64,000 nt of DNA from Monosporascus cannonballus (Eukaryota > Ascomycota > Sordariomycetes > Xylariales): positions 209,071-273,070 of the forward strand of contig QJNS01000094.1 in assembly GCA_004154925.1 (NCBI GenBank). The letters run 5' to 3'. Both the position numbers and the translations under genes were made by a program. Shown in pieces: positions 52,701-63,156 of the stretch (position 1 is the first letter of the stretch; each line of letters opens with the position of its first letter). The notes under the pieces are model-generated. The model was given only the letters and a program-made list of their open reading frames with translations, did no database searches and had not been told where the DNA came from.

Positions 52701-53048
52701 AAAAGGATTAAGCTCCGACCTAAGCCAAGGCGTTACGTAACTATCTTAAAGGTTTCAAAACGCCAAACGCCTTAAGCCCCTTAAGTCGGCAAAAAAGCTT
52801 AAAGGGCTTAAAGGATTTAAGGGTTTAAGCCGCTTAAGCATTTTGAGCCAAGATAAAAATATATACGTTCGTTATTTCCATAATTTAAATAATTTTAGCT
52901 TATAATGGAATATCGTTACCCAAAACGCCCCTGGTATTATAAGACGTAATACATTATTATATTTATTACTTAGAATTCCACGATACTTCTGCCAACATAA
53001 ACCCGTCGACTTAGGTTTAATAATTGGTTAAACCGCCAAGCCGTCACA
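52655..53048 (+). repeat. 3' LTR of Gypsy A4
   Basis: 394 bp, TATTAGGACTTAACGG to GCCGTCACA, followed by CGAAA. Same length as the 5' LTR; mostly transition differences. Confidence 0.9.
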
Positions 53049-53053
53049 CGAAA

Positions 53054-54896
53054 GCGTTATTAAATTCGAAAAAATTAACGTATATCGTGTTAAAAAGTTT
53101 GTTTTCCTTAACCAGTTATCGTTATAATATTTTTTTCTGCGCTTTAATAATTTAATAATCCTAATATTAAATCGTTAAAAACAAATAGATTTTTGTTCTA
53201 ATAATTATATATATTACTTTTTCGAATACGCGTAAACCTAAGTAAATTAATTTTTAATACCATATCGTAACGTTTTTTTAAAGGCTTTAAGGGAAATCGG
53301 GAATTATTATCGTAAAACTTTTATTATAAGATTAACTTCGGAAGTAAAAACTTTTAAATTAAAAGTTCCGAAACGAAATCCTTATTTTACTTTTAAAAAT
53401 AATTTTATCCTTTAAATCGTTTTCGTTTTCCGGAATAATAACGATAAGCTTTTTTTCAGTTATTGCAAAAGCTATTAGAACAATATCGTCGTTGTCGTTT
53501 TCCGGCGTCACTTTAACGTAATATATAATAAGCTGGCATTCGATCCAATTAACCTTAGCTATTTTCGTACCTAATACCTTATAATATACGATGTCGGTTT
53601 CGTAATTCTAATAAATTCCGGCCTGCTAAAAAAAATCTATATAAAATTAAGTTAATATATATTTTAAGACCATATAAATAATTTTTCAAAAAGAAAGTAT
53701 TAAATTTTCTTAACGGTATAATAAACATAATTTTTCGTATACTTTCGCCTACGATATCGAGATATTTTCCTCCGGTTAATAATTTTCCGCTAACCTTTAG
53801 TAAATATAAATTAAGAAAATTAGCCTTACGATTTCCTATATGGAAATCGGAACAAATATCCAATAATATAAACCTTTTTAAGCTATATTTAATAATAACG
53901 TTATTAATTTATAAATCCGTAAAAAATCCTTTAACGAAAAATATTAAAACTAACTAAAAAGCCGATAATTTATCGTTATTTTAAATATGCTTAACGGCAG
54001 CCTTTAACCCGTAAATTCCGTTCGAAATACGTTTATCCATTTTTTTTCTGATTTTAAAGTTTTCGGTTTATCTTGAAGGCCTAACTTTTTCACAAATATA
54101 AGGGCATTTTTTGAAAATATATAATTTCTTACATAAATATTTTTTCGTTAAATAACTATAGCAATTGTTGCCGTTATTTTTACGGCTAATATTATAATTA
54201 TTAACTCCTCTTATTTAATCAGGAATTTTTTTATTTAAGGTAACGCCGAACGCTCCCCGTAATAATTATTTTACGTTAATACCTTAAGTTTTCTTTAGCC
54301 TTATATGGCTTCGGAACCGCTTTACCAACTTTTATACGGGTAATAGCTTAATAGGGTCCTTATTTTCGAATATAACTTTTTTTACCGTAATAATTTAAAT
54401 AACAGAAAAATCGGATAAATAAGCATTAACAATCTTTAAGAAGTTAAAATGGCCGTAATAACCTGCAACGGCCGGAATTTAAAACTCTACGGCTTTAATA
54501 TACATTTTTTAATATGTAAATAATCAAATATCTATCTGGATCTTATTGATTTTTAACGTTTGCTTATATCAAACGTTAATTTCGTAAATTCGAATATTAT
54601 TATTAAACTTAAATTTATCTTTTAAAATAATTAACTTTTTTCGAAACGTAATTTTTTTCTAATACACCTAATAATAATCAGGATAAACGGACTAATTTAA
54701 GAACGTACTAACTTTAACGAATACCTTTTCTTAAACGATATATAAAAATTACTTCTTATTATATACCTTCAAAGCCCTTTCGAACTTCGAATAATTCGGG
54801 CCATTTAGGGCATATTTGTTAATTATTTTATTCTAAAAGTAATAAAGCTCAGGAAAAATTAGCATCGTTAGCAAAAATGGTATTTGGGCCATATTA
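53054..54896 (-). pseudogene. Copia gag / pre-integrase / integrase N-part remnant
   Basis: Minus-strand relic between A4 and the MITE. An open part at 53,579-53,863 reads ICSDFHIGNRKANFLNL, then LDIVGESI and IIPLRKFNTFFLKN. This corresponds to the Copia pre-integrase Cys-x2-C-H-x-G-K pattern followed by the H-L-D-I-V-G start of the integrase core. Upstream (54,050-54,190) a Cys-rich stretch (CYSYLTKKYLCKK) may be the gag zinc knuckle. The remainder is too decayed to assign. Confidence 0.7.
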
Positions 54897-55108
54897 TTAC
54901 GGCCTGGTCACCCGTAAGAGCTCCAAAGTATATATGCAGCTATAAGCACCAGAATAATTGCCACAATTACGATCATAATATTATAGCTGCACCATACCAT
55001 TACGCTACCAAGGCAAAAAATCGGTGGAATAATCGCAATTATGGCAATCATTTTAATACTTACAACTGCATATATACTCTGAAGCTCTTACGGGTAACCA
55101 GGCCGTAA
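54897..55108. mobile_element. MITE-like element with about 78-bp terminal inverted repeats
   Basis: 212 bp. Starting TTACGGCCTGGTCACCCG, the first 78 or so bases are repeated in reverse complement at the other end (TTACGGCCTGGTTACCCG read from 55,108 backwards). About a dozen mismatches are nearly all transitions. A 50-bp centre separates the arms. Left flank CATATTA touches the element. On the right, CATATTA appears two bases away, so the target duplication is unclear. Short length, long inverted repeats and no coding point to a non-autonomous DNA transposon. It lies in the Copia gag/leader region. Confidence 0.78.
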
Positions 55109-55442
55109 CACATATTAAGGTTAATATATACCCATAACATGCCAGCTTTCGTACTAACGTAAAACTTAAAAATATTATACTTTTTAAAAATCCCTTTCCT
55201 AAATAAATACCTAAGAACGCATCCTAAAAAAAATTCGTTAAGATTTATTAATTAGGCAACCATAACTTTAAAAGTAATACAAAAAGTAAACGGGCTAAAA
55301 TAACTGAAAACGTAACAACTAAGCTATGGATATCCTTGGTGACAGAACAGTAAATATACCGCAAAAGCAACAGCGAAATTCCGAATAGCTTTAATAAAAC
55401 GTATATAACAAATATATCAAAGCGCAATTAAAAAGAAATACG

Positions 55443-55456
55443 GACCGGGCTCATAA
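55443..55456 (-). other. Primer binding site of the Copia element (half tRNA-iMet type)
   Basis: One base after the 5' LTR the minus strand reads TTATGAGCCCGGT. Its first ten bases are complementary to the anticodon-loop end (GGGCUCAUAA) of initiator methionine tRNA. Copia-type elements that prime with a cleaved 5' half of tRNA-iMet use exactly this region. Confidence 0.75.
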
Positions 55457-55457
55457 C

Positions 55458-55676
55458 TGTAAGACCCTACATCATATACAGAAGCATATAACTGAAGAAA
55501 AAATATATTAAAGGTTGCATAACCTCTAGAAGGTCTTCTATAGAAAGTGAAGGTAGTGAACCCTCCTTAAATACAGATAAAAACAGTAGTAGCCAAGAGA
55601 TAAGAATACCGGAGTGGCCGAAACCATTTCCACTAGTCGGTTAGCTAACTAAGCCATGGCGTAGCTAGGTTCAACA
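55458..55676 (-). repeat. 5' LTR of the Copia element
   Basis: 219 bp, TGTAAGACCC to GGTTCAACA on the plus strand, followed by AAACC (55,677-55,681). It is the partner of 28,201-28,419. Confidence 0.93.
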
Positions 55677-56563
55677 AAACCTGCCATCGATGTTTTCTAT
55701 CACGACCGACGCAAGGATTGTCTTCCCTGCTCCAGGAATGCCGGGGCAGAACAGCGTCTGCCCGTCGGTCTTCAGCCAAGCCTGGTACTCTGTCGAATCT
55801 AGAAGCCATTCGCCGGTTCCTGCTTGCCGGCGACTGAAATAATCATTCTGCTGAGGAGTGTAGTCGATTGGGGTAATCCAGTCGAGAATGATCTGCCGCT
55901 CCAAGTTGACTCGGTGTTCGCGTAACTCCCCTATGCCTTCCTTTAAGTCTCCTTGTGATTCCTGAATCTCCGCCAGGATGGTATTCAATTTCCCAAACTG
56001 CATCTCATTCTCTGTCAATTTGTTCTTAATCGTCTGTATGAGCTCCTCAAGCAGCTTCGTATGCTCGGTTGAGCTCTCCTTGATCTCTTTGATCAATTGT
56101 CCGCTTTGTATTAGCTCTTCACAATATTAGTGTACTCAGAAGAGCGCTCATACCGGCAATCGTACGTCAGAGCTAATTGCAATAGCGACTTTTCACGCTG
56201 GATGGTGGATATGAGCATTTCCACCTCCTTCTCGTCGAATGGTCACTTCAACGCTGACAGTGCCTTGTCCAAGCCCTTCTTAGGCTCCAACCTTGCCTTG
56301 ACAGCCTCCAGAGCACGCCCTAACCGATATAAGGGTGTGTCCGGTCCTTCGAGAGCCTTGAACTTCTCCCACCACTTCGCACTTCCATTTGCATCGTCGG
56401 CGTGATCTTGAAGCTGTAGGAGGACGGTTTCGCATGCAACAATTTCTTCCCTAAAGCGCTTCCGATCTTTCGCTGCGCCGGTTGCTCCGATAATATACTT
56501 GAAGACGTCGGAGGAAAGCTGGAGAACAGCAATGACGCTGGCAGTTGTGCTAAGCGGATCCAT
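55677..56563 (-). pseudogene. NLR gene, 5' part: HeLo-like domain, coiled coil, P-loop
   Basis: The upstream part of the NLR split by the Copia element. From the ATG at 56,563 (MDPLSTTASVIAVLQLSSDV) it has the fungal HeLo-like N-terminal domain often found on STAND proteins. It is followed by an intron of about 50 nt (56,153-56,104, donor GTATGA), then a coiled coil ([14 protein letters not shown] with [13 protein letters not shown]). It ends with the linker and NACHT Walker [13 protein letters not shown], and breaks at IENIDGRF on the AAACC target duplication. An in-frame TGA at 56,243-56,245 sits where related proteins have Trp in ALKWPF; TGG-to-TGA is a G-to-A change. The gene is therefore dead for at least two independent reasons. 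The order of lesions cannot be fixed from the sequence. Confidence 0.88.
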
Positions 56564-57569
56564 CTCGGCGACAGCATGTCAAATCATGAATGACCGGTCT
56601 GTTAGAGAAACGCACTCAGCGGGCCTTCGGTCAGGGATCGGCGCGAAGCATCGACATATCCGTTCCGGGTCTGGCTCGCAACATCGGCAGTCGTGACGGA
56701 GTCCGGAATTGTCGCGGAGGTAGAAGGGTTACACTCCAAGGAGAGGTGCTGTATCCCTGCTGATTGATACTCGAGGCAGGACGAAAATGATCTGGGCCCT
56801 TGAGGGGTAGATTCAACTGACGGGACTTCGCGGCGCAGCTGCAGCCGCCTTGGCCACGCTGACTCGCGGATGTGGCTGTGGCCCGCAAACCATACTGAAG
56901 CTGAACAAATTTTGGTCGAAACTGGCAAATCGCCTAGAGATTTCTCAAGAATTATTCCTTTGGATACAAGCTGTCCTGGCAGCCGAAGCAGGTCAAAGCT
57001 CAACAAAGTTTGGGTGCATTTAACACTATAAATATGGGCATGTTGTGGGGGAAGGATGTTGGTGGTTTCAAGAGGGCCGTGCGCACTCGCAAGCCATGGC
57101 GGACCCAAAGGGGGTTTTGTCTTGGAGCGTCATGTTCAGCTTCAAAGTCCTAGAACAATAGCTCGATATCTTGGTTTGTGGAGGGGAACCAATGTTTGTT
57201 TCATGGTCGAGCTGGATATCGCTTACAGCCGAGGTTCAATGTACAACCTGCCGCTTATGCAGCCTGTCGTTGCGCCTTTCCGGGCGGAGAAACCAATAGT
57301 CTCCTTAGCCCGGTTCGTAGGATTTCTTAGCTACAAAGCCATCAAGAACTTCCACCGCAAGGATTTTTGTGTTCTTGTAATTTCCAAGAGTTGTTAGTGT
57401 TCGCTTCAACTCAGGACGCCGTTAATAAGGGTCGCGCAAGCCAATTCCACCAGTTCATATATGGACCTCTTTCGCTTGAGCTGCATTCGCAAATAATTGG
57501 TGGTCTGGCCGGGGCAGATATTGACAGCAACCGATTTTTTGAATAACAGTGAGGCATTAGTGGCTGGAG
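56564..57569. other. Divergent intergenic region between NLR and GST
   Basis: About 1 kb serving as upstream region for both the NLR (minus) and the glutathione S-transferase gene (plus). Overlapping frames on both strands (e.g. 56,602-57,108 minus) lack motifs and I do not support them as genes. Confidence 0.5.
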
Positions 57570-59107
57570 ATGTCCAAGATGACAGCTGCGGACCTTCCAA
57601 TCGTGGTATATCACTATGCGATGTCCCCCTATGCGCAGCGCGTAGTCTGGTATCTGACATTACGTGGGATCCCGTTCTCCCAATGTGTGAGTCTGTCCGC
57701 ACGGCAACCTTCAGCTTACCTAGGTACCGAACTGCCTACCGATACTTAGGTGCTAAGGGTCCAGATAGGTCCAACCACCAATCATGCCCCGCCCCGACCT
57801 GGCGCGGCTTGGCATCGAGTACCGTCGGATCCCGCTACTGGCCGTCGGACGGGACGTGTACCTGGACTCGCGCCTGATCTTGCAGAAGCTCGAGGAGCTC
57901 TACCCGCCCAGCACGGCGCACCCGTCCCTGGCGGCGAAGACGGGCGAGCATGCTGTGATCGAGCGCTTGTTCTCTCGCGTCACGACCGACGGCGGGCTCT
58001 TCGGTAAGCGATCCCGGGAGGACAGTTTCACTTACAGGCTACATACACCAATTGGTGGCGTCCTTCCTATTCGAACGGGAGACCACGAGCAGGGCACTTA
58101 ATAGTACGGGTTTACGCCTAAGTTCTAGCTTGATCGACCCGCAAAACTCATCAATGGAAGGAAACCAGCCCGATCGCTAACTTCAGAATTCGCGACGTAG
58201 TAAGCGGTATGCACTTAATACCCGCCGATGCTCCGGTGCTGCGGGATCCGAAGTTCATACAAGACCGGGCGGACATGGTGGGGTTGCAGGGCAGCAGCGG
58301 GAAGCCCTCTCCGGTCTCACCGGAGGTCCTGGCCGCGATGCGGCCCCAGGCCCTAGTGGAGATCCGCGATTACGCCGAGTTACTCGAGGCGACGCTCCTC
58401 GCGGACGGTCGCGAGTGGGTGCTCAACACGCCAGGCCCCACACTGGCTGATATCGAGGCCATCTGGGTGCTGCACTGGGTGGTAAGAAGTGAGTAGCTTA
58501 CCCGTCGCTTTTTGTCGTTCTGGAATTGTTGCAGCGTGGACTTAGATAATCAGCTGGTACCGTCGCATGGATCCGTGTCCCCAGTCAGCCTCCTTATTTT
58601 CCGCCGATACAGAGTGTCGGTCACGCACTTTCCCGGTATATCGGGCATTTTAGGCATAGACACTGACTCTCTTCCGTAGTGCCCGGTGCGCTCCCAGCGG
58701 ACATCGTCGGCCCGCGCCAATTCCCCAAGGTATTCGCCTGGATCGACCGGTTCCGGCGAGCGTTGGAAGAGCGCAAGGCGGCATTTGGCGGGGGGCAAAA
58801 GTCCCTGGCGGGCGAAGAGGCCGCTCGCGTTATCCTAGGAGCACAGTTCGCCGAAGATCAGGAGTGGGAGGTAGTTGAAGACGACCCTGTGGCAAAGGTC
58901 GAGGGCCTCAGGAAGGGTATGCACGTCAGGCTGCGGCCGACGGACACTGGGGTCCTACACAAGGACTCCGGGCGGCTCGTGGGCTTCACTAGGAGGGAAA
59001 CTGTGATCGAGACTAGGGGCGCGGACGGCGAAGTACTCGTCAGGCTACACGCCCCAAGGCACGGGTTCAAGGTGCAGAGGGTCGAGGATGGGCAGTCGAA
59101 GCTGTGA
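57570..59107 (+). CDS. Glutathione S-transferase-like protein, four exons
   Basis: Probable cytosolic glutathione transferase. Exons 57,570-57,686, 57,769-58,003, 58,201-58,488 and 58,680-59,107 join in frame to 355 residues; donors are GTGAGT, GTAAGC and GTGAGT, acceptors ATAG, GTAG and GTAG. The N-terminal thioredoxin-like domain reads VVYHYAMSPYAQRVVWYLTL (S-P-Y-A-Q at the glutathione site), continuing QPPIMPRPDLARLGIEYRRI with the cis-Pro region IPLLAVG and the DSRLIL segment. The helical C-terminal domain follows (ALVEIRDYAELLEATL; TLADIEAIWVLHW; PKVFAWIDRFRRAL). The C-terminus adds about 100 residues beyond a standard GST, rich in charged residues (EWEVVEDDPVAKVEG...), typical of a fungal GST subgroup. 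The first ATG at 57,570 (MSKMTAADLP) is chosen; 57,579 is the alternative. It shows no damage. Confidence 0.85.
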
Positions 59108-60408
59108 ATGGTCACTCCTGCCTGTTAATTCGCATGACTGAATCCTTGGTGATGACTTTTTTCTTATCTTTGTTTCTTGGAATTAGCCCAAGGAAGCTGC
59201 CGGATGATACTGTCGACACGCGGCCTGTTCGGCAGAGCCTTTACCTCTAGATGGCAAGCCGAGAAGGCGATAAAATATTTACTTATACTCTCCTCGTCGC
59301 CCGTGGATGTGGCCAGCTCGTACCCCGGTTTCATTACCCATAAGATCCGGGGTCCTTCCATCAATAATGCCCGCCTCGAATCTATAACAAGGCGGTAAAC
59401 TTAGTCTTGCGGCCTGGACTATGTTCTCATCCCGTCCCCCACGCCCAGATTGCTTAAGCCCCGAATCTAGCAACCAAGGGGCGCATTCCGGGCCAGTCTG
59501 TGATGGATTCGGGACCTTGGTAAGCTTGCCTTGTATGAATCTTCTCTCGGATTTAGTGGTCGAATTATGAGAGAAAGTAAATATATTTGGCATTACCCAA
59601 TAATGGAAGAAGCAAGAAACCTAAGTATTTGACTTTACCCCATGTTCTTATGAATATCTCGGGTCAACCTGAGTTTTACAATTAATTAGGTTATTTGTCT
59701 TCGTATTGTAGATGCAGTCGGACAAAAATATGGATCCGAACCCGAACCCCGATATTCAATAATGGACAACCCGCTCTGGGCCCACAAAGTCGGCCCGCCC
59801 TGGAATGATTGCGGGTAACCAACCATGCCACTCTCGGCTCCGTACTTCCTACAGTGAGTGAGTGACCTTTACATATCCCACGACTTGAAAGGGGTGCCAA
59901 TATCAAACTTGGATGTTTCAGGGGGTAAAGGATTTCCCGATGTTACTCTACAGCCGAATATGTCAACACCGTAGATATTTGTTTCTTTTTTTCTTCCCCG
60001 CATACTACAGTGCATACTCTATTCCCCCTTGGTCTCCTTACTTTACCCGTTCCTTCATTGCGATCTCCTGTCTCGTCCTTAGTGCGCAGATCATATGCAC
60101 TAACCAGCCAGCCTCAACCTTGGAGGCGTGAATACGACCCTGCGGTTTCCGCCTCTCACTATTGGCGGGCGGGATCCTGCGAAAGGGGAAGACAAGCGCC
60201 TACAAAATTACGGCAGAGGTAGGTGAATTGCACAACGGGAGTTCTGCTCCATTCTGCAATATAGAGCGACCGCTGAGGAACCGGTATTCGAGGCAATTGA
60301 CAACTGATTAGGCTGGACGTCGATGAGCTAGCGAAACACGTGGGACGCCGCAAACAGGGCCTGGTTGGAGATGCCCTGGTGCGCCCAGGTTGAATCACAG
60401 GAACGCTC
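59108..60408. other. Intergenic region between GST and AFI1-like gene
   Basis: 1.3 kb without a supported gene. A pyrimidine-rich stretch (59,980-60,075) precedes the next gene and looks like a promoter or 5' leader. Slightly AT-rich at 59,580-59,700. No repeats seen. Confidence 0.5.
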
Positions 60409-63156
60409 ATGGTTTTGATCCAATCGAGTATGGCGTCTACCCAAACCGCCTTGCCGTACCTATCGGGGACAACCACCAATCAATCCTCACATGAGGACAG
60501 GGTTGCGCCAGGTGGAGGAGGAGGTATTGGTAGCAATGGCGGTAATAGTAGTATTACCGGCACTGGGAATAAGCGCGCATCTCTGACCTCCTTTCCATCT
60601 GCTCCGCGTCCCCCTTCGCCGATATCCCACCTGTCGCGAGCCTCTCGGTCACCTCAACCGCCAATGACCAGCAAACGGGCCTCCGATAGTTCCAAATCCA
60701 AGACGTCCTCTCTCGACAGCCATACCGTCGCCTCATCCCAGCATTCCTCACTGGGGCCACCGAAGCACCGTGACCCCGATGCCCGTCCCTCGAAGAAGCT
60801 GCGCTCTCAGTACCCGCGCCCGTCCACGGAAAAACATGTCGAATACATATTGGTCGCCTCGTTCGATATCGACCGCGGGCCCGTCATGGAGCACCAGTAC
60901 CCCGTCGCCATCACCGGAGACGAGCACATGTTAGCCGAGCTCATGTTACCCGACCAGGCGCACGCGCGAACTCAAGACTGGACCATATTCTTCTTACACA
61001 AAGATACCACGCCAGAGGAAGACGAAGAGGAGAGAAAGGCCAAGGATGAACGGCGGAGGAGGAAGCAACGTAGGAAGGACAGAGAAGCCGGCATCATTAG
61101 CGAAGGCGACGAGGCCCTTGACGACGAGGACGAGGATCAAAGCGACGGTGGCGACGAGGGCGACGATTGGGATGACGGCGACTCAAGCGGCGAGGAACCC
61201 GAGGGCGGCGAGGGACCGCCTCTAATATACGTCCTGAACCTGGTATATACGAAAAAGGACAAGACAGTGAAGAGAGGTGCCGTCGTCAAATCCATGGCCA
61301 TATGCACACGCCATCCTTTCTTGCACATCTACAAGGTAGGTCAGCAGCATCCTGCTAGCCTGCACCGCGGCTCCTAAAACTAGTGCTTAGCCCCTTTTAT
61401 TACTCGCGCTCGAAGAGTATTTCAAGTCTCCCGTCCCGGAGACGCTGGCCATGCTCTTTGACGCTGTCAACAGTATGGACCTCTCCCTCATGCCCAAGCT
61501 GAGCCTACTTGAGAGGCATCTCCTGCTAGCGAGCGACAACAAGGACCTTTTCGTCGAGAAGTTCGAGCGGATGGTCCAGATGCGCATCGCCGAAGATAGA
61601 GCTGAGCATGTGCACGAGCCCTTCGATGCCAGCAAGAGTCCACCAAAGCCGCAGGAAATATCCCGAGCCGGCACCAAGGCCTACTTGGAAGCCAAATCTA
61701 CATACTCGGTCCCGCGAGATACGCACGAGTTTGAGACGAAAGTGCTGTACAAGGGCATTCCCATCCCGGTTAAGGTCCCGACGGCAGTAATGCCTGAGAC
61801 GGTTGGGGATTTCTCCCTTGTCAAACTGATACAGAACTTTTCGGAGCCTCACGCGAAATCTCCACAGCAATTTCCCGCGCACCCCCATCTCACCACCAAC
61901 GGCCCCGGGACCCATCCTATCGTGGTACTGGTCAATGCGCTGCTGACGCAAAAGAGAATAATATTCCTGGGACACAACATGCCGTCGGGCGAGGTCGCCG
62001 AGGCGGTCCTGGCCGCCTGCGCCCTTGCGTCGGGCGGCTTGCTGCGGGGGTTCACCAGGCATGCGTTCCCTTACACGGACCTTACCAAGATCGATGACCT
62101 GCTCAAGGTTCCGGGATTCATTGCGGGGGTGACGAACCCCACGTTCGAGATGCACCCGGAGTGGTGGGACCTCCTCTGCGACCTGCCGAGCGGCCGGATA
62201 AAGATCAGCAGCAAGATCGACCCGGCGCCCGTCACAGAGGGATTGGTCTACTTCCAGCAACAGAACCCGTCCTTCGCGACCCTATTTAGCGCCTCGGGCA
62301 GCGCCACGACGGACCTCACCGGAGACATCGTGTTCATGAACGATATTCTTAAGAGCATATCGGCGCGGCTCGGCGAGCGGGTCATCCGGGCTAAGTGGCG
62401 CGACTGGGTCGTCAAGTTCACCCGGATAGCCGCGGCCTTCGAGGAGAGCATGTACGGCGCCAGCGCACTGTACATCGGGGGCGACGGGGCTACCCACGTC
62501 GCGGGGCACTCCGGCCACGGCTACGTCTGGGCGGACGAAACCGCCAAGCAGAAGGAGCTGGCGGGGAACGTGTGCAGGATCGAGGGCTGGCGGAATACGA
62601 GAAGCTACTACAGCTGCATCCAGGTGAGTTTAGGAGCATCCAAAGGGCCTTGCCGCGTCCCATCTACCCAAACGCTGACAGTCGGCCCCCCCAACGACAG
62701 GACCTCGCGCAGATGTATCAGGTGAAGCCCCTCAAGGGCCTCGACCTGCACCACATGCACGACCGTTTACGGACGCAGCGCCTAACGCCGGCGGCGAGCG
62801 GCGAGATCTACCTGTCGCTGCACCGGCACGTCAACAGCTATGACGAGATATGCCTCTTGCTGTCGGTGGCGCCCGAATCGCACGCGGGGCTCTTCTACCT
62901 GGCGCTGGGCCTCTTCCACCGCGACCGCGACGTGCGCGTGCGCGTCGCCGACCTACTCGAGCGCGTCGCGGCCCACGAGGCCGGAAAGCACTGGTGGCGC
63001 GGGCTCAGTCGCTTCGAGAAGCTCGCATTCCACCGTATCCGCCGCGAGGCCGAGGCCAGGGCCGCGAACGCCCTCGCACTCGAGAAGGAAGGGGGCGCGG
63101 GCGCCGGGGAGGCCATCGGCGGTGATGGTGGTGGGGCGGAGAAGAGGATGAGTTAG
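60409..63156 (+). CDS. AFI1: AFI1-like Arf3-interacting / DENN-type polarity protein
   Basis: Likely peripheral membrane protein linking Arf3 GTPase signalling to polarised secretion, as yeast Afi1 does. Exons 60,409-61,335, 61,391-62,623 and 62,701-63,156 (introns 55 and 77 nt; donors GTAGGT and GTGAGT; acceptors TTAG and ACAG) encode about 871 residues. A Ser/Pro-rich N-terminus of about 140 residues comes first. The Afi1 docking domain begins at [20 protein letters not shown] and is split by a long acidic/basic insert ([18 protein letters not shown], then D/E-rich). The DENN-like SPA domain follows: [54 protein letters not shown] and [12 protein letters not shown]. The C-terminus is helical and basic ([34 protein letters not shown]). 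An alternative start is ATG 60,430. All exon lengths are multiples of three and there is no lesion. Orthologs in filamentous fungi act in hyphal polarity. Confidence 0.88.

Larger units (their letters stand above)
46162..53048 (+). mobile_element. Gypsy A4, structurally complete, 6.9 kb
   Basis: The reference copy of family A: 6,887 bp, two 394-bp LTRs (46,162-46,555 and 52,655-53,048) and exact CGAAA duplications (46,157-46,161 and 53,049-53,053). It is inserted in the Copia integrase region. Order: gag, decayed zinc knuckle at about 47,580 (CYNY..GY..Y), protease, RT (FDNIFIF box at about 49,780), RNase H (about 50,280-50,400), integrase core (51,002-51,238), an antisense ORF relic (52,000-52,700) and polypurine tract GGAAAGGGGGAAATCG. 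No chromodomain was recognised after the integrase. All pol frames are interrupted. Confidence 0.94.
28201..55676 (-). mobile_element. Copia element inside the NLR gene, swollen to 27.5 kb by nested insertions
   Basis: Two 219-bp LTRs with TGT...ACA ends and a 5-bp AAACC target duplication bound this element. On the minus strand the order is 5' LTR (55,676-55,458), primer binding site, gag, integrase, RT, RNase H, polypurine tract and 3' LTR (28,419-28,201). This integrase-before-RT order is that of Ty1/Copia. Pol remnants lie in the segments between insertions: pre-integrase and integrase (53,579-53,863 and about 45,440-46,160), RT (about 44,340-44,520), RT end (29,844-30,077) and RNase H (29,051-29,394). 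Subtracting solo LTR, A3 (with B), A4 and the MITE with their duplications leaves about 5.9 kb, the usual size. All frames are broken. The LTR pair differs at 12 positions, all transitions. Confidence 0.93.

Noticed and set aside
55610..55676. tRNA-like look of the Copia LTR end (GGCCGAAA and GGTTCAA boxes), suggesting a tRNA-derived SINE
   Set aside because: No cloverleaf can be formed. The paired LTRs, target duplications, primer site and polypurine tract explain the sequence fully.
56602..57108. 168-codon minus-strand frame upstream of the NLR
   Set aside because: No recognisable domain; it lies in the likely shared promoter region and overlaps other equally long frames.
61526..62260. 244-codon minus-strand frame
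   Set aside because: It is the antisense shadow of the GC-rich second exon of the AFI1-like gene.
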